Below are positions 9,902 to 20,500 of a stretch of DNA of 64,000 nucleotides, one piece after another; position 1 is the first letter of the stretch; each line of letters opens with the position of its first letter. The position numbers and the translations under genes are program-made. Source of the stretch: Flavobacterium sp. LMO8 (lineage in GTDB: Bacteria > Bacteroidota > Bacteroidia > Flavobacteriales > Flavobacteriaceae); NCBI RefSeq assembly GCF_009495755.1, contig NZ_WIBJ01000031.1:354811-418810 (forward strand), written 5' to 3'. The notes under the pieces were generated by a model, which saw nothing but the letters and a program-made list of their open reading frames with translations, was not told where the DNA came from and searched no databases.

Positions 9902-10783
9902 ATGGCATCAGGATTTTTCGCAATCTTAGACGATATCGCTGCATTGATGGACGATGTTGCAATGACTAGTAAATTAGCAACTAAAAAAACAGCAGGAATT
10001 TTAGGAGACGACTTAGCAGTTAATGCCGAAAAAGCAACAGGTTTTTTAGCTTCAAGAGAAATTCCAGTGTTGTGGGCAATTACAAAAGGTTCGTTTATTA
10101 ATAAATTGATTATTCTTCCAGTTGTTTTTGTTTTGAATTGGTTGTATCCGCCAGCCATTAAAGCTGCTTTAATCATTGGAGGAGTTTACTTAGCCTACGA
10201 AGGTGTGGAAAAAATCATAGAATACTTTTTTCATCGCGCTAAAAAAAGCGAAGAAGTAATTGTGGAAAGTAAATTAGAAGAAGATGACGAAAATTCAGAA
10301 AAAGCAAAAGTAAGCTCAGCGATTAAAACCGATTTTATTCTTTCACTTGAAATTGTCATCATCGCTTTAGGAACAGCAATGGAAAAAGAACATCCTTTGA
10401 TTACCCAAATTTTGAGTGTAACTTTTGTGGCAATTATTGCCACTATTGGAGTTTACGGAATCGTAGCTTTAATTGTAAGAATGGACGATGCTGGTTTTTA
10501 TTTGATGAGAAAATCGGATAACAAAGGTTTTTTATCTTCTTTTGGTGGAATTTTAATCAAAGCTTTGCCATTAGTAATTAAAGGGCTTGCCGTATTAGGG
10601 ACAATCGCACTTATCTTAGTTTCAGGAGGTATTTTCCTTCACAATATCGACTATTTACATCATTTAATTCCACACAGTATTCCATCAACAATTGCTGAAT
10701 TTGGTATTGGAATTGTATTTGGATTAGTAGCCGTTTTGTTGATGATGGGGTTCAAGAAGCTGATAGTGCTGGTTAAAAAGTAA
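9902..10783 (+). CDS. DUF808 (YedI-like) inner-membrane protein
   Basis: This 293-residue membrane protein belongs to the DUF808/YedI family. The N-terminal signature is MASGFFAILDDIAALMDDVA, followed by the conserved KTAGILGDDLAVNAEKATGF. About six hydrophobic segments follow, with a charged loop around residues 115-140. The function of the family is unknown; some members have been suggested to be transporters. It appears to stand alone, 93 bases after queG, and a lipoprotein gene follows after 26 bases. Confidence 0.9.
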   Translation: MASGFFAILDDIAALMDDVAMTSKLATKKTAGILGDDLAVNAEKATGFLASREIPVLWAITKGSFINKLIILPVVFVLNWLYPPAIKAALIIGGVYLAYEGVEKIIEYFFHRAKKSEEVIVESKLEEDDENSEKAKVSSAIKTDFILSLEIVIIALGTAMEKEHPLITQILSVTFVAIIATIGVYGIVALIVRMDDAGFYLMRKSDNKGFLSSFGGILIKALPLVIKGLAVLGTIALILVSGGIFLHNIDYLHHLIPHSIPSTIAEFGIGIVFGLVAVLLMMGFKKLIVLVKK

Positions 10784-10809
10784 TATTAAATAATTTAAAC
10801 ACCTTCTTT

Positions 10810-11484
10810 ATGAAATTTATATATATCATTTCAATTCTCTTCTTTATTTCATGTAACAGTAACAAAAAAGAGAGTATTACTTTAAATGTCTTAAATGATA
10901 CTTTAGTAACTTATCCAAAAAGTTCAATAAAAGACACAGCTAATGTAATTAAGTATTCTCTTGAAAATAATTCAGATAAAGCTATATATATTAATAATAA
11001 TTTTGCTACAAAATTTGATCATAGTCAAAGTCTAATGTTAAATGATGAATTATTAGAGTTAAATATAACAAATGAAAATACTATTGTAAAGTATTATGTA
11101 ACAATTACTGATTTTGTAAATCCCTTTGATTGTGATGACAGTAGAACATCAGCAAATCAAAGAATTGAATACGATTATATAAAGAAATCACCTTACGTAA
11201 GCACTGGTTTTATTCTGCATCCCAAAGAGAAAAAATATTTTATTGGGTATGTAAAAATAACTGACCAAAATAATGGTATTAAAAATACTAATAGTGTTAG
11301 TGCTGATATCAAAAAAAACAAAAAATATTATGCAGATTTTTTCATTGATGCAAAAACCTCTAGGGCAATAGAAATATTACCTTGGGATGTAAAAGAAAAT
11401 ATTAAAATAAACAATTGTAAAATCTTTGATGGGGTAATAAAATTTGATAAAAAAATACCTATAAAAATTTTGGATTCAAATTAA
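10810..11484 (+). CDS. Hypothetical lipoprotein
   Basis: I do not recognise this 224-residue protein. The N-terminus has a hydrophobic segment ending in ISC with Cys15 as the probable lipidation site. The mature part is rich in Lys, Asn and Asp, with two internal Cys (in FDCDDS and NNCKIF). It has no recognisable domain; secondary structure by eye looks like a small beta-rich protein. The codon use is more AT-rich than that of its neighbours, which is common for fast-evolving lipoproteins here. A role at the outer or inner membrane surface is inferred only from the lipobox. Confidence 0.75.
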   Translation: MKFIYIISILFFISCNSNKKESITLNVLNDTLVTYPKSSIKDTANVIKYSLENNSDKAIYINNNFATKFDHSQSLMLNDELLELNITNENTIVKYYVTITDFVNPFDCDDSRTSANQRIEYDYIKKSPYVSTGFILHPKEKKYFIGYVKITDQNNGIKNTNSVSADIKKNKKYYADFFIDAKTSRAIEILPWDVKENIKINNCKIFDGVIKFDKKIPIKILDSN

Positions 11485-11600
11485 TTTTTTGTGCTAAACA
11501 AAATATCCATTCGGGCATAACCTCAAATAATTAATTAAAATAAACAATTTATTTTTTCAAAAGAATGCCAAAATAATTTCTCATTTTATACGTATACCCT

Positions 11601-11608
11601 TATATTTG
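11601..11608 (+). promoter_or_regulatory. Promoter -7 box of maeB (TATATTTG)
   Basis: TATATTTG matches the TAnnTTTG consensus and ends 22 bases before the maeB ATG. The upstream element is weak; TTTC at 11577-11580 lies 20 bases upstream. Confidence 0.6.
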
Positions 11609-11630
11609 TAAGTTAGTAAAATAAAAAACC

Positions 11631-13913
11631 ATGCATAAAGATAGTAAACGTAGAGAAGCCTTATTATATCACGCAAAACCTACACCTGGTAAAATTCAGG
11701 TAGTACCCACAAAAAAATATGCTACACAAAGAGATTTAGCTTTGGCTTATTCTCCAGGCGTAGCAGAACCTTGTTTAGAAATTGAAAAAGACGTTAACAA
11801 CGTTTATAAATATACCGCAAAAGGAAATTTAGTAGCTGTAATATCAAACGGAACCGCAGTTTTAGGTTTAGGAGATATTGGTCCAGAAGCTTCAAAACCT
11901 GTAATGGAAGGAAAAGGGTTGTTGTTCAAAATCTTCGCTGATATTGATGTATTTGATATCGAAGTTGGAACAAAAGACATTGAAGAATTCATTGCAACGG
12001 TAAAAAATATTTCTCCAACTTTCGGAGGAATCAACCTAGAAGACATCAAAGCACCAGAATCTTTCGAAATTGAAAGACGTTTGGTAGAGGAATTAAATAT
12101 TCCAGTAATGCACGATGACCAACACGGAACTGCTATTATTTCTTCAGCCGCTTTATTGAATGCAGTAGAGTTAGCAGGCAAGAAAATGGAAGAAGTGAAA
12201 ATGGTCATTTCTGGAGCAGGTTCTGCTGCCATTGCTTGTGCTAATCTGTATGTTGCATTTGGTGTGAAACCTGAAAATGTTGTAATGTTTAACAGTAAAG
12301 GTGCCTTAAGAAAAGACGATCCAAGAGTTACCGATATGCAACGCAAATATGCAACGGACAAACAATATGACGATTTAGCTCATGCTATGAAAGGTGCTGA
12401 TGTATTTATCGGATTATCTTCGGGAGATATTGTTACTCCAGAAATGTTATTGTCAATGGCGGATAATCCTATCGTTTTTGCAATGGCAAATCCAACACCA
12501 GAAATCAATTACAACTTAGCAATTGATACGCGTGAAGATATTATCATGGCAACGGGTCGTTCTGATCATCCTAATCAAGTGAATAATGTATTAGGTTTTC
12601 CATTTATTTTTAGAGGCGCTTTAGATGTTAGAGCTACGAAAATTAATGAGGAAATGAAGAAAGCAGCTGTTATCGCTTTAGCGGAATTAGCAAAAGAATC
12701 GGTTCCAGAGCAAGTAAATATTGCGTATGGCGAAACGAAATTAACGTTTGGTCGCGATTATATTATCCCAAAACCTTTTGATCCAAGATTAATTGCTGCA
12801 GTTCCGCCAGCCGTAGCCAAAGCTGCTATGGAATCAGGTGTAGCTACAGCGCCAATTACGGATTGGGATAAGTACAAAGACGAATTGTTAGAACGTATGG
12901 GTTCTGATAACAAAATGATTCGTTTGTTAACCAATAGAGCAAGAACCAATCCTAAGAGAATTATTTTCGCTGAAGCAGATCAAATTGATGTGTTGAAAGC
13001 GGCGCAAATTGTACATGAAGAAGGCATTGGTTTCCCAATTTTATTAGGGAATAAAGAAATAATTTTAGAGTTAAAAGAGGAAATTGGTTTTGATGTAGAA
13101 GTGCCAATTTTTGATCCAAAAACTAAGGAGTGTGATGCAAAACGTTTAGAATATGCTAACCATTTTTGGGAAACCAGAAAACGCAAAGGAGTTACTTTAT
13201 ATGAAGCAGAAAAATGGATGCGTGAGCGTAATTATTTTGGTTTGATGATGGTAAATACGGGCGAAGCTGATGCAATGGTAACTGGACATTCAAGAAGTTA
13301 TCCCTCAACAATTAAGCCGGTAATGCAGTTAATTGACAAAGCGCCAGGCGTTTCTAAAATTGCAACAACGAATATGATGATGACGGCAAGAGGTCCTATT
13401 TTCTTGTCAGATACTGCTATCAATCCAAACCCAACTGCAGATGATTTAGCCAGAATTGCATTGATGACCGCTAAAACAGTTAGAATGTTTGGAATGGAAC
13501 CAGTAATAGCAATGGTTTCATATTCAAACTTTGGATCTTCTCATAATGATGGGGCAACTAAAATAAGTCAAGCTGTTGCTTATCTTCATGAAAATTTCCC
13601 TGATTTAATTGTTGATGGAGAAATTCAAACTGACTTCGCATTAAATCCAGATTTACTAAAAAGTAAATTTCCATTCTCTAAACTAGTAAATAAAAAGGTC
13701 AATACACTTATTTTTCCTAATTTAGACGCATCAAATATTACATACAAATTGTTGAAAGAGTTGAACAAAGCAGAATCAATTGGTCCAATTATTTTAGGAT
13801 TAGACAAGCCGGTTCACGTGTTCCAATTAGGTGCAAGTGTTGAGGAAATGGTGAATATGGCGGCAGTTGCAGTGGTAGATGCGCAAGAAAAAAATAGAAA
13901 ACAAAACAGATAA
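11631..13913 (+). CDS. maeB: NADP-dependent malic enzyme MaeB with C-terminal phosphotransacetylase domain
   Basis: This 760-residue two-domain enzyme decarboxylates malate to pyruvate, producing NADPH. The malic domain (about residues 1-425) carries the motifs AYSPGVAEPCLEI, MHDDQHGTA and the nucleotide-binding GAGSAAIACANL. The second domain (about 430-760) resembles phosphotransacetylase, with NTGEADAMVTGHSRSY. In known MaeB proteins the second domain is usually regulatory, sensing acetyl-CoA, and lacks strong transacetylase activity. The length is normal for this fused type. ruvA follows after 9 bases. Confidence 0.97.
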   Translation: MHKDSKRREALLYHAKPTPGKIQVVPTKKYATQRDLALAYSPGVAEPCLEIEKDVNNVYKYTAKGNLVAVISNGTAVLGLGDIGPEASKPVMEGKGLLFKIFADIDVFDIEVGTKDIEEFIATVKNISPTFGGINLEDIKAPESFEIERRLVEELNIPVMHDDQHGTAIISSAALLNAVELAGKKMEEVKMVISGAGSAAIACANLYVAFGVKPENVVMFNSKGALRKDDPRVTDMQRKYATDKQYDDLAHAMKGADVFIGLSSGDIVTPEMLLSMADNPIVFAMANPTPEINYNLAIDTREDIIMATGRSDHPNQVNNVLGFPFIFRGALDVRATKINEEMKKAAVIALAELAKESVPEQVNIAYGETKLTFGRDYIIPKPFDPRLIAAVPPAVAKAAMESGVATAPITDWDKYKDELLERMGSDNKMIRLLTNRARTNPKRIIFAEADQIDVLKAAQIVHEEGIGFPILLGNKEIILELKEEIGFDVEVPIFDPKTKECDAKRLEYANHFWETRKRKGVTLYEAEKWMRERNYFGLMMVNTGEADAMVTGHSRSYPSTIKPVMQLIDKAPGVSKIATTNMMMTARGPIFLSDTAINPNPTADDLARIALMTAKTVRMFGMEPVIAMVSYSNFGSSHNDGATKISQAVAYLHENFPDLIVDGEIQTDFALNPDLLKSKFPFSKLVNKKVNTLIFPNLDASNITYKLLKELNKAESIGPIILGLDKPVHVFQLGASVEEMVNMAAVAVVDAQEKNRKQNR

Positions 13914-13922
13914 AAATTTTAT

Positions 13923-14504
13923 ATGATAGCTCACATTCAAGGAAGATTAGTTGAAAAAACACCTACCGAAGTTGTAATTGATTGCAATGGAGTGGGTTAT
14001 CATATTAATATTTCGTTGCATACTTTTTCTTTGATTCCAGATTCTGAGAATTTGAAATTATATACGTTTCTTCAAGTTAAGGAAGATTCTCATAGTTTGT
14101 TTGGTTTTGTAGAGAAACAAGAAAGAGAACTTTTTAAATTGTTGCTTTCGGTTTCAGGTGTTGGAGCAAGTACTGCACGAACGATGTTGTCTTCTTTAGC
14201 GCCTGCACAAATCATTCAAGCTATTGCGTCAAATGATGTGGCAGCTATTCAATCGATGAAAGGAATAGGAGCTAAAACTGCACAAAGAATTATTCTCGAT
14301 TTGAAAGAGAAAGTGTTAAAAGTGTACAATTTGGATGAAGTTTCAGTTGTTGAAAGCAATACAAATAAAGATGAAGCGTTATCTGCTTTAGAAGTTTTAG
14401 GATTTGCCAGAAAAGCAGCCGAAAAAGTAATCGATAAAATTATAAGAGAAACCCCAAATGCCTCTGTAGAAAACTTAATAAAACAAGCTTTAAAAAATTT
14501 ATAA
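13923..14504 (+). CDS. ruvA: Holliday junction binding protein RuvA
   Basis: This 193-residue protein is RuvA, which binds four-way junctions and recruits RuvB. It begins MIAHIQGRLVEKTPTEVVID (OB-fold domain I) and has the two helix-hairpin-helix motifs in domain II (VSGVGASTARTML and MKGIGAKTAQRIILDLK, near residues 78-130). A C-terminal domain III (about residues 145-193) binds RuvB. The start codon is ATG, 9 bases after maeB. The sprA TTG start follows 3 bases after the ruvA stop, so transcription may run on into sprA. Confidence 0.97.
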   Translation: MIAHIQGRLVEKTPTEVVIDCNGVGYHINISLHTFSLIPDSENLKLYTFLQVKEDSHSLFGFVEKQERELFKLLLSVSGVGASTARTMLSSLAPAQIIQAIASNDVAAIQSMKGIGAKTAQRIILDLKEKVLKVYNLDEVSVVESNTNKDEALSALEVLGFARKAAEKVIDKIIRETPNASVENLIKQALKNL

Positions 14505-14507
14505 AAC

Positions 14508-17500
14508 TTGAAACAAAATAATATAAAAGCAGTAAATAAATTACAATATAGTCTTGCATTATTATGTGTGCTTTTTTCTTTTTCGCTACAAGCACAAGTA
14601 GACGAAGAAGTACAAGATACTGTTAAAACAGGTGTTGATTTAGGTAAATTATCTATGCCAAATCCTTCAAGTGTTTTGGAAAACTACACATATGATCCCG
14701 CTTCTGATCGTTACATATATACAAGCACAGTTGACGGATTTAATATAAATTATCCAATGATACTTACGCCAAAGCAGTATGAAGAGCTTGTTTTGCGTGA
14801 ACAAATGAGGAAATATTATCAAGAAAAATCTGCCGCAATAGATGGGAAAAAAGCAGGTTCAGAAGATGCAAAGAAAGATTTATTGCCAAGATATTATGTT
14901 AATTCTAAATTTTTTGAAGCAATTTTTGGTAGTAATACAATTGATGTAAAACCTACAGGTTCAGTAGAACTAGACTTAGGTGTTAGATTTACTAAGCAGG
15001 ATAACCCTTCATTCTCTCCAAGAAATAGAAAAACAACTAGTTTTGATTTTGATCAAAGAATTAGCGTGGGATTACAAGGTAAAGTAGGAACAAGATTAAA
15101 TGTTAATGTTAATTATGATACGCAGTCTACTTTTGCTTTTCAAAATTTAATAAAGTTAGAGTATACACCTACTGAAGATGATATTATTCAAAAAATTGAA
15201 GTAGGTAATGTTAGTTTTCCATTATCAAATTCTTTAATAAGAGGAGCGCAGAGTTTATTTGGAGTAAAAGCACAATTACAATTCGGTAAAACCACATTTA
15301 CAGGAGTTTTTTCTGAACAAAAATCTCAAACAAAGTCAGTAACATCTCAAGGAGGTGGAACAATACAAGATTTTGAAATGTTTGCCTTAGATTATGATGC
15401 AGATCGTCATTATTTTTTATCACAGTATTTTAGAGATAAATATGATAAAGCACTTGCAACTTTTCCATTTGTAAATTCACGTGTTCAAATTAATAGAATT
15501 GAAGTGTGGATTACAAATAAGCAAAATAGAGTTAATTCTACAGAGAATAACTTACGAAATATTGTTGCCTTGCAAGATATAGGTGAATCTCCACTAACAA
15601 ATGTATTACCAGAAGAAACCGTACATATTAATTTAGGAGTTAATCCAACATTTTACAATGTTTCTGCCGATACTCCTTCAAATAATGCGAATAATAAATT
15701 TGACCCATCAAATATTGGGAGTAATTTTTTAAACAATTCAATAAGAGATGTTTCATTAGCGGGTAATGGCTTTAATGTAGCTGGTATGGCAGAAGGTATT
15801 GATTTTGCAAAATTAGAAAATGCTAGAAAATTAACTGCTTCAGAATATACATATCACCCTCAATTAGGATATATTTCATTAAACCAACGATTAGCTAATG
15901 ACGAGGTCTTAGCAGTTGCATACCAGTATACAATTGGAGACCAAGTGTATCAAGTTGGTGAATTTGGTACAGATGGAGTTGATGCAACAAATGTGGATAC
16001 TTCAGGTGTTCCAAGTTCACAAGCTTTGATATTAAAGTTGCTTAAAAGTAATTTAACTATTGATAAATATCAAGTTGGTGGAGTTGGGCCATATTTTACA
16101 ATGCCAACTTGGAATATAATGATGAAAAATATTTATCAAATTCCTGGAGCATATCAATTGCAACAAGAAGATTTTAAATTAAATATTTTATATACAGACC
16201 CATCGCCGTTAAATTATATTACACAATCAGGGACTGATCTTTTACCTGCCGATGTGACTGATACTCCGTTATTAAAAGTGTTCGATTTAGATAAATTAAA
16301 TTATACAAATGATCCGCAAGAAGGAGGTGATGGTTTTTTTGATTTTTATCAAGGACTAACTGTTGACGCGCAAAAAGGAAGGATTATATTCTTAAAAGTG
16401 GAGCCTTTTGGAAAACATTTGTTTAATAAATTAGACCTTACATCTCTGGCCGAAAACTATGATGATCCTTTAACTTATAACAGTAATCAAAGTAAATACG
16501 TTTTTAGAAACCTATATAAAACAACTCAAGCTGCAGCGCTACAAGAAAGTGCAAAAAACAAGTTTCAGCTTAAAGGACGTTTCAAGTCTTTAGGAAATGA
16601 TGGTATTTCTATAGGAGCATTTAATGTGCCACAGGGTTCTGTTGTAGTTACTGCCGGCGGAAGGGTATTGGTTGAAGGGATTGATTATACTGTAAATTAC
16701 CAAATGGGTAAGGTAAATATTTTAGATCCTTCATTAGCAAGTACTCCAATAGAAGTTTCGGTAGAAAATAACGCCGTTTTTGGTCAACAAACAAGAAGAT
16801 TTTGGGGATTTAATGTCGAACATAAATTTAATGATAAATTTGTTGTTAATGCAACAATGTTGAATTTATCAGAAAGACCGTTTACCACAAAATCAAACTA
16901 TGGCCAAGAATCTGTAAACAATACAATTTTTGGATTTAATGGGAATTTTTCTTCTGAAGTGCCTCTTTTAACTAGATTAGTTAATAAATTACCTAATATT
17001 GATACCGATGTACCATCTAATATCTCATTAAGAGGAGAGATTGCATATTTAAAACCAGGAGCTTCAAAAGCAGATCAGTTTAATGGCGAAGCTACTTCGT
17101 ATATTGATGATTTTGAAGGTTCTCAATCTACTATTGATATGAGAAGTCCTTCTGCTTGGACATTATCTAGTGTTCCTCTAGAAGAATCATTTGATGGAGA
17201 TCCAACCTCAAATGAATCGACAGTTGATGATTTAAGTGTTGGTTATAAAAGAGCTAAACTTTCTTGGTATACCATAGATCCTGTGTTTTATGTTCAACCT
17301 CCTTCGGGTATTTCAGATGCAGATTTATCTTTTAATAAAACAAGAAGGATATTTAGTAGAGAATTATATCCAGCAACCGATATAGCTCAGGGACAATCTT
17401 CAGTAATAAGTACCTTAGATTTAACATATTATCCAAAAGATAGAGGGCCTTATAATTTTAATCCAACTTTAGTTCCTACAAATCAATTTGGGGATATCGA

Positions 17501-20500
17501 AGCACCAGATAATTGGGGTGGAATTATGCGATCAATTAATTCTACCAATTTTGAACAGTCTAATGTAGAATACATTCAATTTTGGATGTTAGATCCATAT
17601 TATGGAAACCCTGGTGATGTTGCAGATCCAACAAATACAGGTGAAATTGTATTTAATTTAGGCGAAATTTCTGAAGATGCCTTAAGAGATGGAAGAAAGC
17701 AATATGAGAATGGATTGCCTGAATCTAATTCTAGTCAGCCTGTTGTTTCAACCTCTTGGGGAGAAGTTCCTGCATCACAGTCTTTAATTTATGCTTTTGA
17801 CACAAACAATACTAATAGAGCAGTACAAGATGCTGGGTTTGATGGATTAACAGATGTTGACGAAGCACTAAAATTCCCCGCGTTTGCTGGCCAAGTCGAT
17901 CCATCTGCAGATAATTATCAGTTTTATTTAAATACATCTGGTGATATCGTTTCTCGTTACAAAAATTATAATGGTTTTGAAGGGAATTCTCCAGTTAATG
18001 TAACCGATACTAATAGAGGAAATACAACTTTTCCTGATGTAGAAGATGTTAATCGTGATAATACTATGAATACGATTAATGCTTATTTTAAGTTTAAAGT
18101 TGATATTTTAAAATACCCTGATACAGATAATGGTGTCCCTATTGGACAAAATTATATTGTAGATTCTAGAAAATTTACAGATGTTTTACCTAATGGGCAA
18201 ACTGCAAATGCTAGATGGATATTATATAAAATACCTATACAAGAATTTACAGATGCAAATAAAGTTGGTCCAATAAATGATTTTAGATCAATCCGTTTTA
18301 TGCGTATGTATATGACAGGGTTTAAAGACGAAATCACGATGCGTTTTGGTGCGTTAGATCTAGTTAGAGGTGAATGGAGAAGATACACTAGTTCATTAGA
18401 TGCAACAGACCCATATGATCCAACTACAACCCCTAATCCAGATCCATTTACTGGTTTTGATGTTGTAGCTTTAAATATTCAAGAAAATGGGGACAGACAA
18501 CCATTTAAATATGTAACACCTCCAGGGGTTGTTAGAGAACAATTGTATAATAATAATACCGTAATTAATCAGAATGAGCAATCGTTATCATTACGAGTTT
18601 ATGATAATCAAGGTGGTTTAATAAATGGTTTAGAGCCAGGTGACTCAAGAGCTGTGTTTAAAAACGTAAATGTTGATATGCGTCAATATAAAAAATTACG
18701 TATGTTTTTACATGCAGAAGCTTTGCCTTTACCAGGGTCTAACCCTCCTGTTGCAGAATCAGATTTAGCCGATGATGAATTGGTAGCTTTTATTCGTTTT
18801 GGAAATGATTTTACAGATAATTTTTATCAGGTTGAGATGCCACTAAAATTATCTCAATATAGTGATCAATCTGCAGAGAATATATGGCAAGATCAGAATG
18901 AGATTGATTTATCTCTTAGTTTATTAACGGCATTAAAATCTAAAAAAATAGCAAATACACTTAGTCCTCCTGATGTAAATGGTATATATTTCTTAAATGA
19001 ACAAGATTTAGGAAGTTCAAATGACAGATTAAATGTTGGTATTAAAGGAAATCCAAATTTTGGTTTGGTTAGAACTTTGATGATTGGTATAAAAAACAAG
19101 ACAGGACAAATAAAAAGAGGAGAAGTTTGGTTTAATGAACTTCGAATGTCTGATATGGACAATAAAGGAGGGTATGCAGCAGTAGTAAATTTAGATTCTA
19201 ATGTTGCGGATTTTGCAACTGTATCCGCTACAACACGTGTAAGCACAATAGGTTTTGGTTCTTTAGAACAAGGGCCAAACGAGAGAAGTAGAGAAGATGT
19301 GTTTCAATATGATGTCGTAACTAATATAAATTTGGGAAAATTGTTTCCAAAAAAATGGGGAGTTGTTTTGCCTTTTAACTATGGCGTTGGAGAAGAAACA
19401 ATTACACCAAAATATGATCCGTTTTATCAAGATATTGAATTACAACAATTGTTGGATTTGACTCCAGATGCTAATGAAAGATCAAATATTGAAAACAGAG
19501 CTATAGATTATACTAAGCGAACTAGTATTAATTTTATAGGAGTTAAAAAAGAAAAGAATGCAGAAAAAAAACCTCATTTTTATGATATTGAAAATTTAAC
19601 ATTGTCATATTCGTTAAATGAAACACAACATCATGATTATGAAATTGAAAATCTAATAGATCAGCAAAATCGATCAACTGTTGATTATGCTTACACATTT
19701 AAACCGTTAACCGTAGAACCTTTCAAAAACACTAAGATTTTTAAGAAAAGCAATTATTATAAATTACTTTCTGAATTTAATTTTAATTTCTTACCAACAA
19801 ATATTACCTTTAGTTCAACCATTCTAAGACAGTTTAATAAGCAAAGATTTAGACTAGTTGATGTTCAAGGAATAGGTCTTGGCGATTTATACAGAAGAAA
19901 CTATTTCTTTAATTATCAATATGGGTTTAATTATAATATAACCAAATCATTACGAGTAAATTATACCGCTTCTTCTAATAATATTGTGCGTAATTATTTA
20001 GATGAAAATAATATTCCAGTTGATGGATTGGATATATGGGATGATTATTGGAATACTGGAGAAGCTAATCAACATAATCAACAATTTGTTGTAAATTATG
20101 ACTTGCCAATAAATAAATTACCAATATTTAGTTTTATAAAATCTACATATACTTATACGGGCGATTACAATTGGCAACGTTCTTCTGATGCTTTTTCATC
20201 TATTGAGGCGGAAGATGGAACACGATATCAATTAGGAAACACAATTCAAAATGCAAGTTCTCATAGATTGAATACAGCTTTTAACATGGATACCTTTTAT
20301 AAGTATGTTGGATTGACAAAGACAAAATCAAAAAAGAAAAAACCTAAGCTTAAACAAGAGGCACCTAAACCTGGACAAAAAGTCACTCCCGCTCCTACTA
20401 ATACTAATGTTTCAAATGAGAGAAGTGTATTTATGTCTGGTTTAATAGGAGTCATTACAAGCGTAAAAAACATTCAAGTTAATTATACTGAAAATAAAGG

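Noticed and set aside
11804..12361. 185-residue open frame on the minus strand opposite maeB
   Set aside because: It lies fully inside the well-supported malic enzyme gene and has a low-complexity Ser/Ile-rich sequence with no family pattern; it is a shadow frame.
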